From: Galeopsis tetrahit
Taxonomy: Eukaryota > Streptophyta > Magnoliopsida > Lamiales > Lamiaceae
Direction: 5' to 3'
NCBI GenBank assembly: GCA_963675135.1
Contig: OY776124.1
Coordinates: 16,428,066-16,492,065 of the forward strand
DNA: 64,000 nt
Shown: piece after piece, positions 55,481 to 64,000 of the stretch
How the letters are laid out: every line of letters starts with the position of its first letter
Position numbering within the stretch: position 1 is the stretch's first letter
Program-made: the position numbers and the translations under genes
Notes under the pieces: model-generated
The model's input: the letters and a program-made list of their open reading frames with translations, nothing else
Database searches by the model: none
Told to the model about the DNA's origin: nothing

Positions 55481-56265
55481 TGTTACGATTGCCAATGATA
55501 ATTCGACTCCGATTAGACGTCTCCAATCACAAGCAAAATAATCGGCCACAATTCAATCCAACGAAAGCATGGCAATTCACAAATATAAACGAAAACAGAA
55601 AAACAGAGCACAAGAACGATTTAAGTGGTTCGATCAAAGTGATCTACATCCACTGGACACACGACTTCAATTTGATTAGTTCAAGAGATGTTTACACACT
55701 CATCACTCGGAAAGGGAATTTATCCTCACTTCACTCGTGAACTCTCAACTCTCAAAACGAATGCTCGTACGCGTCAAGAATTACAATTACAAGTAATGGG
55801 GTATTTATAGGATTCAAGGTGATTGCAGCGTGTGTTGAAAGCGTGCTCTGTTGCCACGTGGATTCTGTTACAACCGTGTAACAAACTCACACCTTCAGCG
55901 TGGCTCAATCTGAATTGACCTCCTTGCCCTTCACTTGTCTTCGCAAGACAAGACGACTCCATACTTAGCCAAAAATTAACCCTGCTTACAGAACTCAACT
56001 AGTCTGGTCAGACCTCTACTTGTCTGGTCTTCCCAACTCGTCTTGTCTAGACCGCAACACCATCTCATCTGATCTGGTCTGAGTTAACTTGTCTGACTCC
56101 ACCAGCTGATACGCCCAACAGCTGAGTCCTTCAGAAGACTTCTATCGACTAAGTACCTCGATTGATCTGCCCAACAGACGAGTACAGTAGTAGAGTATAA
56201 TCTACCTGATCTGTACCAGACGAGTCGCACTCGTCTAGTCTAGGAGATTTGAGATAAACCTCACA
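55481..56265 (-). repeat. 3' LTR of element E (785 bp)
   Basis: Plus strand TGTTACGATT...CCTCACA. TATAAATA on the minus strand at 55809-55802. A perfect G-box palindrome CCACGTGG at about 55855 and an inverted repeat GTTACA....TGTAAC near 55870 lie upstream. Leader stem-loop at 55624-55654. Confidence 0.95.
55624..55654 (-). ncRNA. Leader stem-loop, copy in E 3' LTR
   Basis: Sense strand AGTGG / ATGTA / GATC-loop-GATC / GAA / CCACT. Same outer stem and internal loop as the SIRE-type LTRs, with its own inner stem. The copy in the 5' LTR is at 60552-60582. Confidence 0.55.
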
Positions 56266-56279
56266 ATTCTCCACATTTA
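56266..56279 (-). other. Polypurine tract of element E
   Basis: Minus strand AAATGTGGAGAAT directly before TGTGAGG of the LTR; typical of copia elements. Confidence 0.75.
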
Positions 56280-56388
56280 GCTCAAAATCTCCACCTTGAA
56301 CTAAACAGCTCCGATCTATCCTTCTCAAAGGACAGATTCCACTACTAATCTGCCGCCACCAGACTAGTAGCCTTCTCCGCAGAGGTCA

Positions 56389-59300
56389 CTAATGCAAACC
56401 AACTGACCTAGGACATAAACCAAACTTCTCCTTTGGTAACGCCTTAGTAAATGCATCAGCAGGGTTCTCCTCAGTAGCTATCTTAACCACTTGGACGCTC
56501 CCCTTCTCCACAATGTCTCTCACAAAGTACAGTTTCACATCAATGTGCTTGGTTCGTTCATGATACCCCTGATGCTTTGCGAGATGAATTGCGCTTTGAT
56601 TATCACAGAAGACAGTCACACTGTTCTGAGATAAACCAAACTCCTTAAGAATCCCTTTCAGCGACATGCTTTCCTTAACTGCCTCAGTCAAGGCCACGTA
56701 CTCCGCTTCAGTAGTAGACAATGCAACTACGGATTGATGAATAGACCTCCATGACACTGCCGTACCAAATAGAGCGAACACATATCCTATTAAGGACTTT
56801 CGAGTGTCAACATTGGCTGCGTAATCTGCATCCACGTATCCCACAAGTGCATCCCCCTCTCTTGGCATCTTCTGAAATTTCAGACCCTTTTGTGCTGATC
56901 CCAGAACATATCTCATAACCCACTTAACCGTTTCCCAATGGCTTAAGCCTGGATCACTCATATATCTGCTGATCACACTCATACCATGAGTCAAGTCTGG
57001 TCTACAACACACCATAGCATACATCAAACTCCCTACAGCACTGGCATAAGGTATCTTGCTCATCTGAGTTCTGTCTTGGCTGTTCCTGGGACTCATCTGA
57101 TTGGACAAACGATGATGTTGGCCAATAGGAGTAGAGACAGTTTTAGCCTTATGCATTCTGAACCTCTCTAACACCTTCTGAAGATAAGTAGGCTGACTCA
57201 GCAGAATAGACCTGTCTAGTCTACTGATCTCCATCCCAAGAATCACTTTTGCGTCACCAAGATCTTTCATCTCAAACTCCTGTTTGAGGATCTCCTTAAC
57301 TTGATTAACACTGTCAATAGACTCGCCTGCTATTAACATGTCATCAACATACAACAGAAGAGAGGTAACACCAGTCCCAACTCGTCTGAAGTAAACACAG
57401 TTGTCGTACAAGCTCCTTTTAAAACCAGCTGAGCAAATGTACTCATCAAATCTCAAGTACCATTGTCGAGGGCTTTGTTTTAGGCCATAGAGGGACTTTT
57501 TCAATAGACAGACCTTGTCTTCCCCTTCTTCTATGTCCAACCCTTCTGGTAGCTTCATATAGATCCTCTCGTCTAGAGATCCATGTAAGAAAGCTGTGGT
57601 CACATCCATCTGATGTAGCTCCAATTCATATTGGGCAACCATAGCTAACAAGATTCTGATGCTACAATGCTTCACAACAAGTGAGAAGATTTCATTGAAA
57701 TCGATACCTTCCTTCTGTGTAAAACCCTTAGCTACAAGCCTCGCCTTATATCTAAGCTTGCCACCCCTCTGAGCTTCCACCTTCTTTTTATAGATCCACT
57801 TACACCCAACCAACTTCTTGTTCTTGGGCCTTTGAACAATCTCCCATGTCTGGTTCTTGTTCAAAGAAAGCAGTTTCTCCTCCATAGCAACTATCCACTT
57901 CTCCTTGTCGTGGTAGCTGATGGCTTCTGAATAAGACTTCGGCTCTAGAGACTCCACCTCAAGAGCTGCACATAATGCAAATAGGACTATTTCAGCTTGT
58001 CCATACCTCTGAGGTGGGTGGACTTCTCGGCTGGTTCTGTCCCGTGCCAGCTGATAATGTTGAAGATCATTCTCACTTTGAGGATCGCCCTCCTCATCTG
58101 GATCAATATCATCTCCAACTGGTCTTGTGGAGTCAACTTGCTCCACCTCGACTTGTGTCTCGTCTGGTTGGTTATCAGCTGCACTAGTACTCGTACTAGT
58201 CTGTTCTGATAGAGGCATCCGACTATCATCAAACGTCACATCTCTACTGATTATGCACTTTTGCATCCCAGCTTCGAGGCACCATAACCTATATCCTTTC
58301 ACATGAGGTGGAGTCTCAAGCTTATCTTGCTTGACATGAGCATAAGCTTGACATCCAAATACCTTCAAATGATTGTAATCGGCTGCACGTCCAGACCACA
58401 ACTCCTCTGGGGTTTTGTATTGCACAGCCGAGGAAGGACTTCTGTTTATCAAATAGGATGCAGTAGACACAGCCTTTCCCCAAAACACCTTCGGCAGACA
58501 AGAACTGTTCAACATACACCTGACTCTCTCAAGTAGTGTCTGGTTCATCCTCTCAGCTACTCCGTTTTGCTGAGGGGTCCCTGGCACAGCCCTATGCCGT
58601 ACTATTCCTTTCGATTTGCAGAACGCATTGAACTCGTCTGATAGGTACTCCAGACCATTATCAGTTCTCAAATGTTTGAGAGTCTTGCCTGTGACATTTT
58701 CACATTCAATGAGCCATTCCTCGAATTTCTCAAATGCTTCTGACTTCGATTTCAGAATAGACACCCACACTTTTCTTGAGTAGTCGTCTATGATAGACAA
58801 AAAGTATTTTCCACCAGACCTCGTCTGATTCCTCGCTGGCCCCCACAGATCAGAATAGACACAGTCCATGATCCCATTGGTAGAGTGAACACCCTTACCA
58901 AACTTAAGTCTCTTGGACTTACCAAGAATACAAGACTCACACAAGTCGAGTTGAGTGATCTTGTCTTTGCCAAGCAGACCTTGCTTAGACAACTCTACTA
59001 GGCCCTTCTCGCCTACGTGAGCTAGTCTTTTGTGCCACAACATCGAGTTGTCTTGCACCTCCGCTACATCTGATCTACCAGCTACTGTTTCTCCCTTAAG
59101 AAAGTAGAGATCACTCCTTCTCTCGCCTTTCAGGACAGTCAGCTCCCCTTTTGACACACTGAGCTCTCCATCAGCCGACTGGAATTTATAGCCCATAGAA
59201 TCTAGCATCCCAAGTGAGATCAAATTTCTCTTGAGTTCAGGTACGTACCTAACACTCTTGAGTATTCTTACTACCCCATCGAACATCTTTAGGTGAACAC

Positions 59301-60336
59301 TACCTTCTCCAACAACTTTGCAAGTGTGATCATTCCCAAGCAGAACAGAACCGCTCTTCTGTTGCTTGAAGTCATGAAACCAATCTCGTCTTGGAGTCAT
59401 ATGGAAAGAACACCCTGAATCAAGGATCCATGCTTGCTGTTCTGTAGAGGATGTGATGGTTAGTGCTTGAGCGGTCTCGTAGCCTTCATGCTCCTTCTCA
59501 ACTTGAGTCTGGTTAGCTTGATTCTTGTCATTAGAGGTATTGGCACCAGATTTCCTCAAGAACTGCTTGTATTTGTGACAAGCATTCTTATAGTGCCCAG
59601 GCTTGTTGCAATGGTAGCACACTGCCTCACCTTGATTGGACACAGCTGATTTTCCCTTATCAGCTCCTTTGGGTTGACTAGACCCCTTCTTGGCACCAGA
59701 TCGCTTCTGGCCACCTCTGATTGCCAATCCTTCTCCGCTACTGACCTTGTCTCCTTGAGACGTCTTGTTGTGCAGCAGCTTGGACTTGACAGCCAGCATT
59801 ACATCGTCCAATGTAATACTTTCCTTCCTACCATACAAGATGGTATCCTTTAAGATTTCAAAGGACTTAGGGAGAGCACTCAATAGAATCAGAGCCTTAT
59901 CCTCTTCCTCTAACTTGACATCTAAATTCTCTAGATCATCAAGAATTCTATTGAACTCATCAAGCTGATCCGGAATGGGTTTGTCATCCACCATTCTGAA
60001 GGCATACAGCTTCTGTTTCGAATAGAGACGGTTAGCTAAGGTTTTAACCATGTAAAGTTTACCTAGCTTGTCCCAGACCTCTTTCGCGGTTTTCTCTTTA
60101 GCAACTTCTCTCAAAACCTTATCACCAAGGCAGAGCAGAATATTACTTCGAGCTTTCCTGAGCATCTTGCTCCTTTCAGCAGCAGCTGTTGCAGATTCAC
60201 TAGCTGGGGCTGTAGACTCTTCGAGCACGTCGAACAAGCCTTGTTGTTCTAGGAGAGCCTGCATCTTGACTTTCCATAGCCCAAAGTCACCCGTGCCTGA
60301 GAACTTCTCAATATTATACTTGGTCGAATTCTCCAT
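56389..60336 (-). CDS. gag-pol: Element E gag-pol polyprotein, 1315 aa, open
   Basis: ATG 60336 (MENSTKYNIEKFSGTGDF) to the stop at 56389. Residues about 1-220 gag (UBN2 type), CCHC knuckle CYHCNKPGHYKNAC near 240, protease LDSGCSFHM near 305, integrase H-H-C-C 430-475 (LWHKRLAHVG, CESCILGKSK), YSDLWGP near 490, RTDNGLEY near 555, NGVAERMNQ near 597, RT HQMDVTTAFLHG and YVDDMLIAG near 1000, RNase H VDADYAANV near 1170 and STTEAEYVAL near 1210. All catalytic motifs are present and there is no stop. Between KQDKLE and VKGYRLW in the integrase C-terminal part about a dozen residues usual in the family seem to be missing, and RT has FSLVVKH where Pro is usual. It could be functional or slightly impaired. 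Confidence 0.93.
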   Translation of the reverse strand: MENSTKYNIEKFSGTGDFGLWKVKMQALLEQQGLFDVLEESTAPASESATAAAERSKMLRKARSNILLCLGDKVLREVAKEKTAKEVWDKLGKLYMVKTLANRLYSKQKLYAFRMVDDKPIPDQLDEFNRILDDLENLDVKLEEEDKALILLSALPKSFEILKDTILYGRKESITLDDVMLAVKSKLLHNKTSQGDKVSSGEGLAIRGGQKRSGAKKGSSQPKGADKGKSAVSNQGEAVCYHCNKPGHYKNACHKYKQFLRKSGANTSNDKNQANQTQVEKEHEGYETAQALTITSSTEQQAWILDSGCSFHMTPRRDWFHDFKQQKSGSVLLGNDHTCKVVGEGSVHLKMFDGVVRILKSVRYVPELKRNLISLGMLDSMGYKFQSADGELSVSKGELTVLKGERRSDLYFLKGETVAGRSDVAEVQDNSMLWHKRLAHVGEKGLVELSKQGLLGKDKITQLDLCESCILGKSKRLKFGKGVHSTNGIMDCVYSDLWGPARNQTRSGGKYFLSIIDDYSRKVWVSILKSKSEAFEKFEEWLIECENVTGKTLKHLRTDNGLEYLSDEFNAFCKSKGIVRHRAVPGTPQQNGVAERMNQTLLERVRCMLNSSCLPKVFWGKAVSTASYLINRSPSSAVQYKTPEELWSGRAADYNHLKVFGCQAYAHVKQDKLETPPHVKGYRLWCLEAGMQKCIISRDVTFDDSRMPLSEQTSTSTSAADNQPDETQVEVEQVDSTRPVGDDIDPDEEGDPQSENDLQHYQLARDRTSREVHPPQRYGQAEIVLFALCAALEVESLEPKSYSEAISYHDKEKWIVAMEEKLLSLNKNQTWEIVQRPKNKKLVGCKWIYKKKVEAQRGGKLRYKARLVAKGFTQKEGIDFNEIFSLVVKHCSIRILLAMVAQYELELHQMDVTTAFLHGSLDERIYMKLPEGLDIEEGEDKVCLLKKSLYGLKQSPRQWYLRFDEYICSAGFKRSLYDNCVYFRRVGTGVTSLLLYVDDMLIAGESIDSVNQVKEILKQEFEMKDLGDAKVILGMEISRLDRSILLSQPTYLQKVLERFRMHKAKTVSTPIGQHHRLSNQMSPRNSQDRTQMSKIPYASAVGSLMYAMVCCRPDLTHGMSVISRYMSDPGLSHWETVKWVMRYVLGSAQKGLKFQKMPREGDALVGYVDADYAANVDTRKSLIGYVFALFGTAVSWRSIHQSVVALSTTEAEYVALTEAVKESMSLKGILKEFGLSQNSVTVFCDNQSAIHLAKHQGYHERTKHIDVKLYFVRDIVEKGSVQVVKIATEENPADAFTKALPKEKFGLCPRSVGLH

Positions 60337-60388
60337 CTTCGATCTGGCAATTGATTAATGGTTGACAATCGATTCCTCTCGTTTCCGA

Positions 60389-60406
60389 TTCCCACAGACG
60401 GCGCCA
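60389..60406 (-). other. Primer-binding site of element E
   Basis: Minus strand TGGCGCCGTCTGTGGGAA, two bases from the LTR. This is identical to the PBS of gypsy element A and not the tRNA-Met type of C and D. Confidence 0.88.
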
Positions 60407-60408
60407 AT

Positions 60409-61184
60409 TGTTACGATTGCCAATGATAATTCGACTCCGATTAGACGTCTTCAATCACAAGCAAAATAATCGGCCACAATTCAATCCAACAAAAGCATGG
60501 CAATTCACAAATATAAACGAAAACAGAAAAACAGAGCACAAGAACGATTTAAGTGGTTCGATCAAAGTGATCTACATCCACTGGACACACGACTTCAATT
60601 TGATTAGTTCAAGAGATGTTTACACACTCATCACTCGGAAAGGGAATTTATCCTCACTTCACTCGTGAACTCTCAACTCTCAAAACGAATGCTCGTACGC
60701 GTCAAGAATTACAATTACAAGTAATGGGGTATTTATAGGATTCAAGGTGATTGCAGCGTGTGTTGAAAGCGTGCTCTGTTGCCACGTGGATTCTGTTACA
60801 ACCGTGTAACAAACTCACACCTTCAGCGTGGCTCAATCTGAATTGACCTCCTTGTCCTTCACTTGTCTTCGCAAGACAAGACGACTCCATACTTAGCCAA
60901 AAATTAACCCTGCTAACAGAACTCAACTAGTCTGGTCAGACCTCTACTTGTCTGGTCTTCCCAACTCGTCTTGTCTAGACCGCAACACCATCTCATCTGA
61001 TCTGGTCTGAGTTAACTTGTCTGACTCCACCAACTGATACGCCCAACAGCTGAGTCCTTCAGAAGACTTCTATCGACTAAGTACCTCGACTAATCTGCCC
61101 AACAGACGAGTACAGTAGTAGAGTAGAATCTACCTGATCTGTACCAGACGAGTCTAGTCTAGGAGATTTGAGATAAACCTCACA
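60409..61184 (-). repeat. 5' LTR of element E (776 bp)
   Basis: Matches 55481-56265. Edges fixed by the PBS and by target duplication gtcct at 61185-61189. Leader stem-loop 60552-60582. Confidence 0.95.
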
Positions 61185-64000
61185 GTCCTCACGGACATAA
61201 TTGAATTCATCAACATCACCGTTCACCGAAGGATTACAAATAACACTTTGCAAGTATGTTTCAGTATCAACACAAGGTTCCATGTCATAATGAGCTCGTG
61301 CAACAATAGAGACGACAACACTCCAATCTGTCTGAACTGGATCTTGTACATAGAAAACTTGTTTAGCTTGGGACGCTAAAATGAATGGCTCATTGTGACG
61401 TTTTACATTTGAAAAATTAGCCAATGTAAAGCCTTCGTCATCTTGTTTCAACCGTGTCCCTTTCGACACCCAGTCACAGTCAAACAATACCACTCTACGC
61501 CCGCTATCATAATCTAGCTCAAGAATATTGTTTAAAATTCCATAATAATATAAATCGCTCAAGATAGGATTTTGGTCCCTTGTACTTGAAAAGCTTGAAG
61601 TGGTAGCCAGGACAGTTACCCCACTGTTTTGTGTCTTTCTTCCACTCTCCAAATCTCTAGTGTGAAATGTAAAGCCATTCACTACAAACTTATCGTATGT
61701 CAATCCAATAAAATTTGGACCACGAGAAAGTAAGGTTAAGTCTTTCAATTTTGGAGTTTCCTCATGCAACTTTTCAACCTGTTTAAATAGTAAATGCAAA
61801 GATATTGAATATAGTTAATAAACATTATATAAATGATTTTAATATGATATACAAATATAACTTACGTATTTGGCGAACCAACTGGCAAAATTTTCACTAT
61901 GAATGCGTTCAATTTGATGGCGTGCTACACGGGTATGTGTTTGTTCAACCATGCTACGATGCTTCCTAAATACGTTAGAACAATTAAATTTTACAAATTC
62001 TGAAAAACGTAATGTTTTGATGATCGAAAAAAAAAATTTACTCAATGTAGGGTCTGAGATCATCACAATTAAACAACACATACTGGTGTGCTTTCTTCAA
62101 TGTTTCAACTTCAAAATTCGTAGGGGTTCCTTTTCCAAGAGGATTACCTTCCTGTTGGAATACATTTAAATTAGATGTGGTACTCCTATCTATTTCTGTA
62201 TCATCATTTGTTGTTGTTTGATTAAACTTTGATTCCACATAATCAGCTAAGTATAAAGAGCAAAAAGATAAGCATTCTTCCGCTAAATAACCTTGAGCGA
62301 TTGAACCCTCAGGTTTACTTCTATTTCGCACGTATGACTTCAATGTACCTAAGTACCTGTAGACAAAAAAGATAAGTTGTTATCAAAAGTCAAACAATTT
62401 TATCTTGATTTTGAAATGAAAAAAAAAATGACAACAAACTTTCTACAAATATAAATTGAACATTTTTTTAAAATAAATACCTTTCTATTGGATACATCCA
62501 ACGGTAGTAAACTGGGCCAGCCAGCTTAACTTCTGTAGCTAAATGTATAGTTAGATGAACCATAACATCAAAAAAAGACGGTGGATATATCCTCTCTAAC
62601 TCACAAAGTACCACAGCAATATCCTTTTCCAAACGAATGGCATCTGCTGGATGAATTACTTTAGAACATAGTTCTCTAAAGTATTTACTAAATCTTAACA
62701 AAGGAGACCGCACAGATTTAGGAAGTGTTCTTCTTAATGCTATTGGTAACAATTGTTGCATCACAATGTGATGGTCGTGACTCTTTAGGCCTAAAAGTTT
62801 AGGTGGCTTCATTTGAACACAACGTGAAATATTTGAGGCATAACCATTTGGAACTTTAACTTGACTAAGAACCTTACAAAATAGTGTTTTTTCTGTCCTA
62901 CTCATCGTAAAAGGGGCTGGAGGCAAGTATACCTTTCCGGACTCCTTTTCAATGGGATGAAGCTCTGGTCTAATCCCTAATTCTTTTAAGTCAAGTCGTG
63001 ATTTATGATTATCTTTCGACTTACCATCCATAGCCAAAAAGGTACCACAAATGCTCTCACAAACATTTTTCTCTATATGCATGACATCAAGATTATGACG
63101 CACAACATTGTCTTTCCAGTATGGTAGTTCAAAGAAAATACTTTTCTTCTTCCAGTTGAAAGGCAACTTTGGGTTATTTTTAACTGATCTTCCAAATCAA
63201 ATCGAGAAGTTTTTAAGTTCATTCATCACCATAGCACCAGTTAATCGGGGCGGAGCTCGTCCATGTTCTACTGAGCCATCAAAATGTCTTCTATTCTTTC
63301 GAAATGCATGTTGCATATTTAAAAACCTTTGATGACGCATATAGCAATGTTTTCCACCATTACGTAACCTCTTTGAATCTGTATGTTTGTGACAAACAGG
63401 GCAAGCTAATTCAGCTTTCGTACTCCATCCCGACAAAGTTGCATATCCTGGAAAGTCACTTATTGTCCATAATAATGATGCATGCAGCTGAAAATTTTGC
63501 TTAGTTGATGCATCATATGTGTCAACTCCTACTTCCCACAAATCCTTTAAATCAGCAATAAGAGGTTATAAATAAATGTCAATATTGTTTCCAGGAGCTA
63601 ATGGGCCAGGAATTAATAATGACAACATAAAGTACGGTTGTTTCATGCACATCCATGGTGGGAGGTTATACGGAATAAGTATCACGGGCCATGTGCTGTG
63701 AGACACGCTCATATTCTTGAATGGATTAAACCCATCTGTAGCTAGCCCCAATCGAACATTACGCGGTTCCTTAGCATATTCGGGATGCAAATTGTCAAAA
63801 GTCTGCCATGCTGGGGAATCAGCGGAATGTCTCATACGCCCATCTTTCGTGTGACATTCAGAATGCCATCTCATATGGCAAGCTGTCTTGGTAGACATAA
63901 ACAATCTTTGCAATCGACGCTTGATCGGAAAATACCATAATACCTTTCGTACTATCTTTCTTTTCTCACCCGTAGGATCCTTGGAAGATGTTTTCCACCT

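Larger units (their letters stand above)
55481..61184 (-). mobile_element. Element E: Tork-type Ty1/copia retrotransposon with one open gag-pol
   Basis: LTRs 55481-56265 (3') and 60409-61184 (5'), target duplication gtcct at 55476-55480 and 61185-61189, total 5704 bp. The LTRs differ at about 8 sites plus a 9-bp indel (cgcactcgt-like, near 56225). A single 1315-codon ORF, PBS and PPT are present. Gag and RT words resemble the Tnt1/Tork lineage. Insertion site is the last exon of the CACTA transposase gene, same orientation. Confidence 0.95.
47981..64000 (-). mobile_element. CACTA (En/Spm) DNA transposon, right part off the window, holds element E
   Basis: The left end reads GACTACTAGAAAAATGGC at 47981, one base from the CACTACTAGAAAA form common to CACTA tips. 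Two genes on the minus strand follow the usual order: the TNP2-family transposase (from beyond 64000 to 55449), then a TnpA-like gene (52062-49451). The 5' terminus is not seen, so the 3-bp target duplication cannot be checked. Both genes carry stops or frameshifts, so the copy is dead. Element E (55481-61184) sits in the last exon of the transposase gene. Confidence 0.85.
55449..64000 (-). pseudogene. TNP2-family CACTA transposase gene, split by element E, 5' end off the window
   Basis: Exons by GT-AG: before 64000-62481, 62356-62042, 61999-61866, 61778-61190, then after element E 55480-55449 (TGA 55449-55451). Domains in order: TNP2 transposase (RNVRLGLATDGFNPF, PGPLAPGNNIDIYL, CPVCHKHTDSKRL), DUF4218 (DVMHIEKNVCES, LGLKSHDHHIVMQQLLP, VYYRWMYPIERY), then DUF4216 (VNGFTFHTRDLESG, VVLFDCDWV, QAKQVFYVQDP). 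The RNase H-like transposase core cuts CACTA ends. In-frame stops at 63566-63568 (TAA where the family has Gln) and 63197-63199 (TGA) disable it. E is inserted about ten codons before the natural stop, so it changes only the C-terminus. Confidence 0.88.

Noticed and set aside
61077..61189. C-terminal tail of the DUF4216 exon inside element E
   Set aside because: The frame runs into E's LTR; the true end of the gene is at 55449.

Overview
The window is transposon-dense nuclear DNA of a flowering plant, most likely a eudicot; the family cannot be fixed from the sequence. The evidence is plant Ty3/gypsy Tat-type elements with two RNase H domains, SIRE-type and Tork-type Ty1/copia elements, a CACTA (En/Spm) transposon with GT-AG introns, and Stowaway MITEs. 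I see no ordinary host gene, no rRNA or tRNA gene, and nothing bacterial.

Layout. (1) 1-10604: element A, a Tat-type gypsy element on the minus strand that runs off the left edge. It has a 5' LTR, PBS, gag-pol and a tandem-repeat spacer, then an oppositely transcribed coiled-coil ORF with an intron. A solo copia LTR (S1, 7606-9059) is inserted in its gag. (2) 10605-15088: older host DNA with a 3-copy ~235-bp repeat, a second solo LTR (S2, 11526-13056), a broken acidic ORF, a Stowaway MITE and a 69-bp tandem duplication. (3) 15089-47668: a three-level nest. Element B (Tat gypsy, plus) carries in its 3' LTR element C (copia LTRs with only gag, minus), and C carries in its gag element D (SIRE-type copia, plus, 15 kb) with a 1591-codon third ORF. 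Every level has a perfect 5-bp target duplication (gtgaa, ctcgg, gctca). Hand-counted LTR divergence falls with depth (B about 2%, C about 1%, D about 0.5%), as nesting requires. (4) 47669-47980: host DNA. (5) 47981-64000: a CACTA transposon on the minus strand, running off the right edge. It holds a broken TnpA-like gene and a broken TNP2-family transposase gene. The last codons of the latter are split by element E (55481-61184), a Tork-type copia element with an open 1315-codon gag-pol.

How the parts relate. A, B and D have damaged gag-pol genes, so none looks fully autonomous. C has gag only, and it shares the primer site and polypurine-tract context with D, so it probably depended on a SIRE-type helper. 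In both Tat elements the sense polyprotein and the antisense ORF converge on a tandem array whose units are inverted repeats. D's third ORF is intact and has its own TATA box and leader, whereas D's gag-pol has stops.

Two regulatory patterns cut across families. A stem-loop with a covarying inner helix sits in the transcribed leader part of every copia LTR here (S1, S2, C, D, E). AACGG-type MSA motifs lie just upstream of the TATA box in S1, S2 and D, and again before D's third ORF. Both are read by eye and need a database-scale test.
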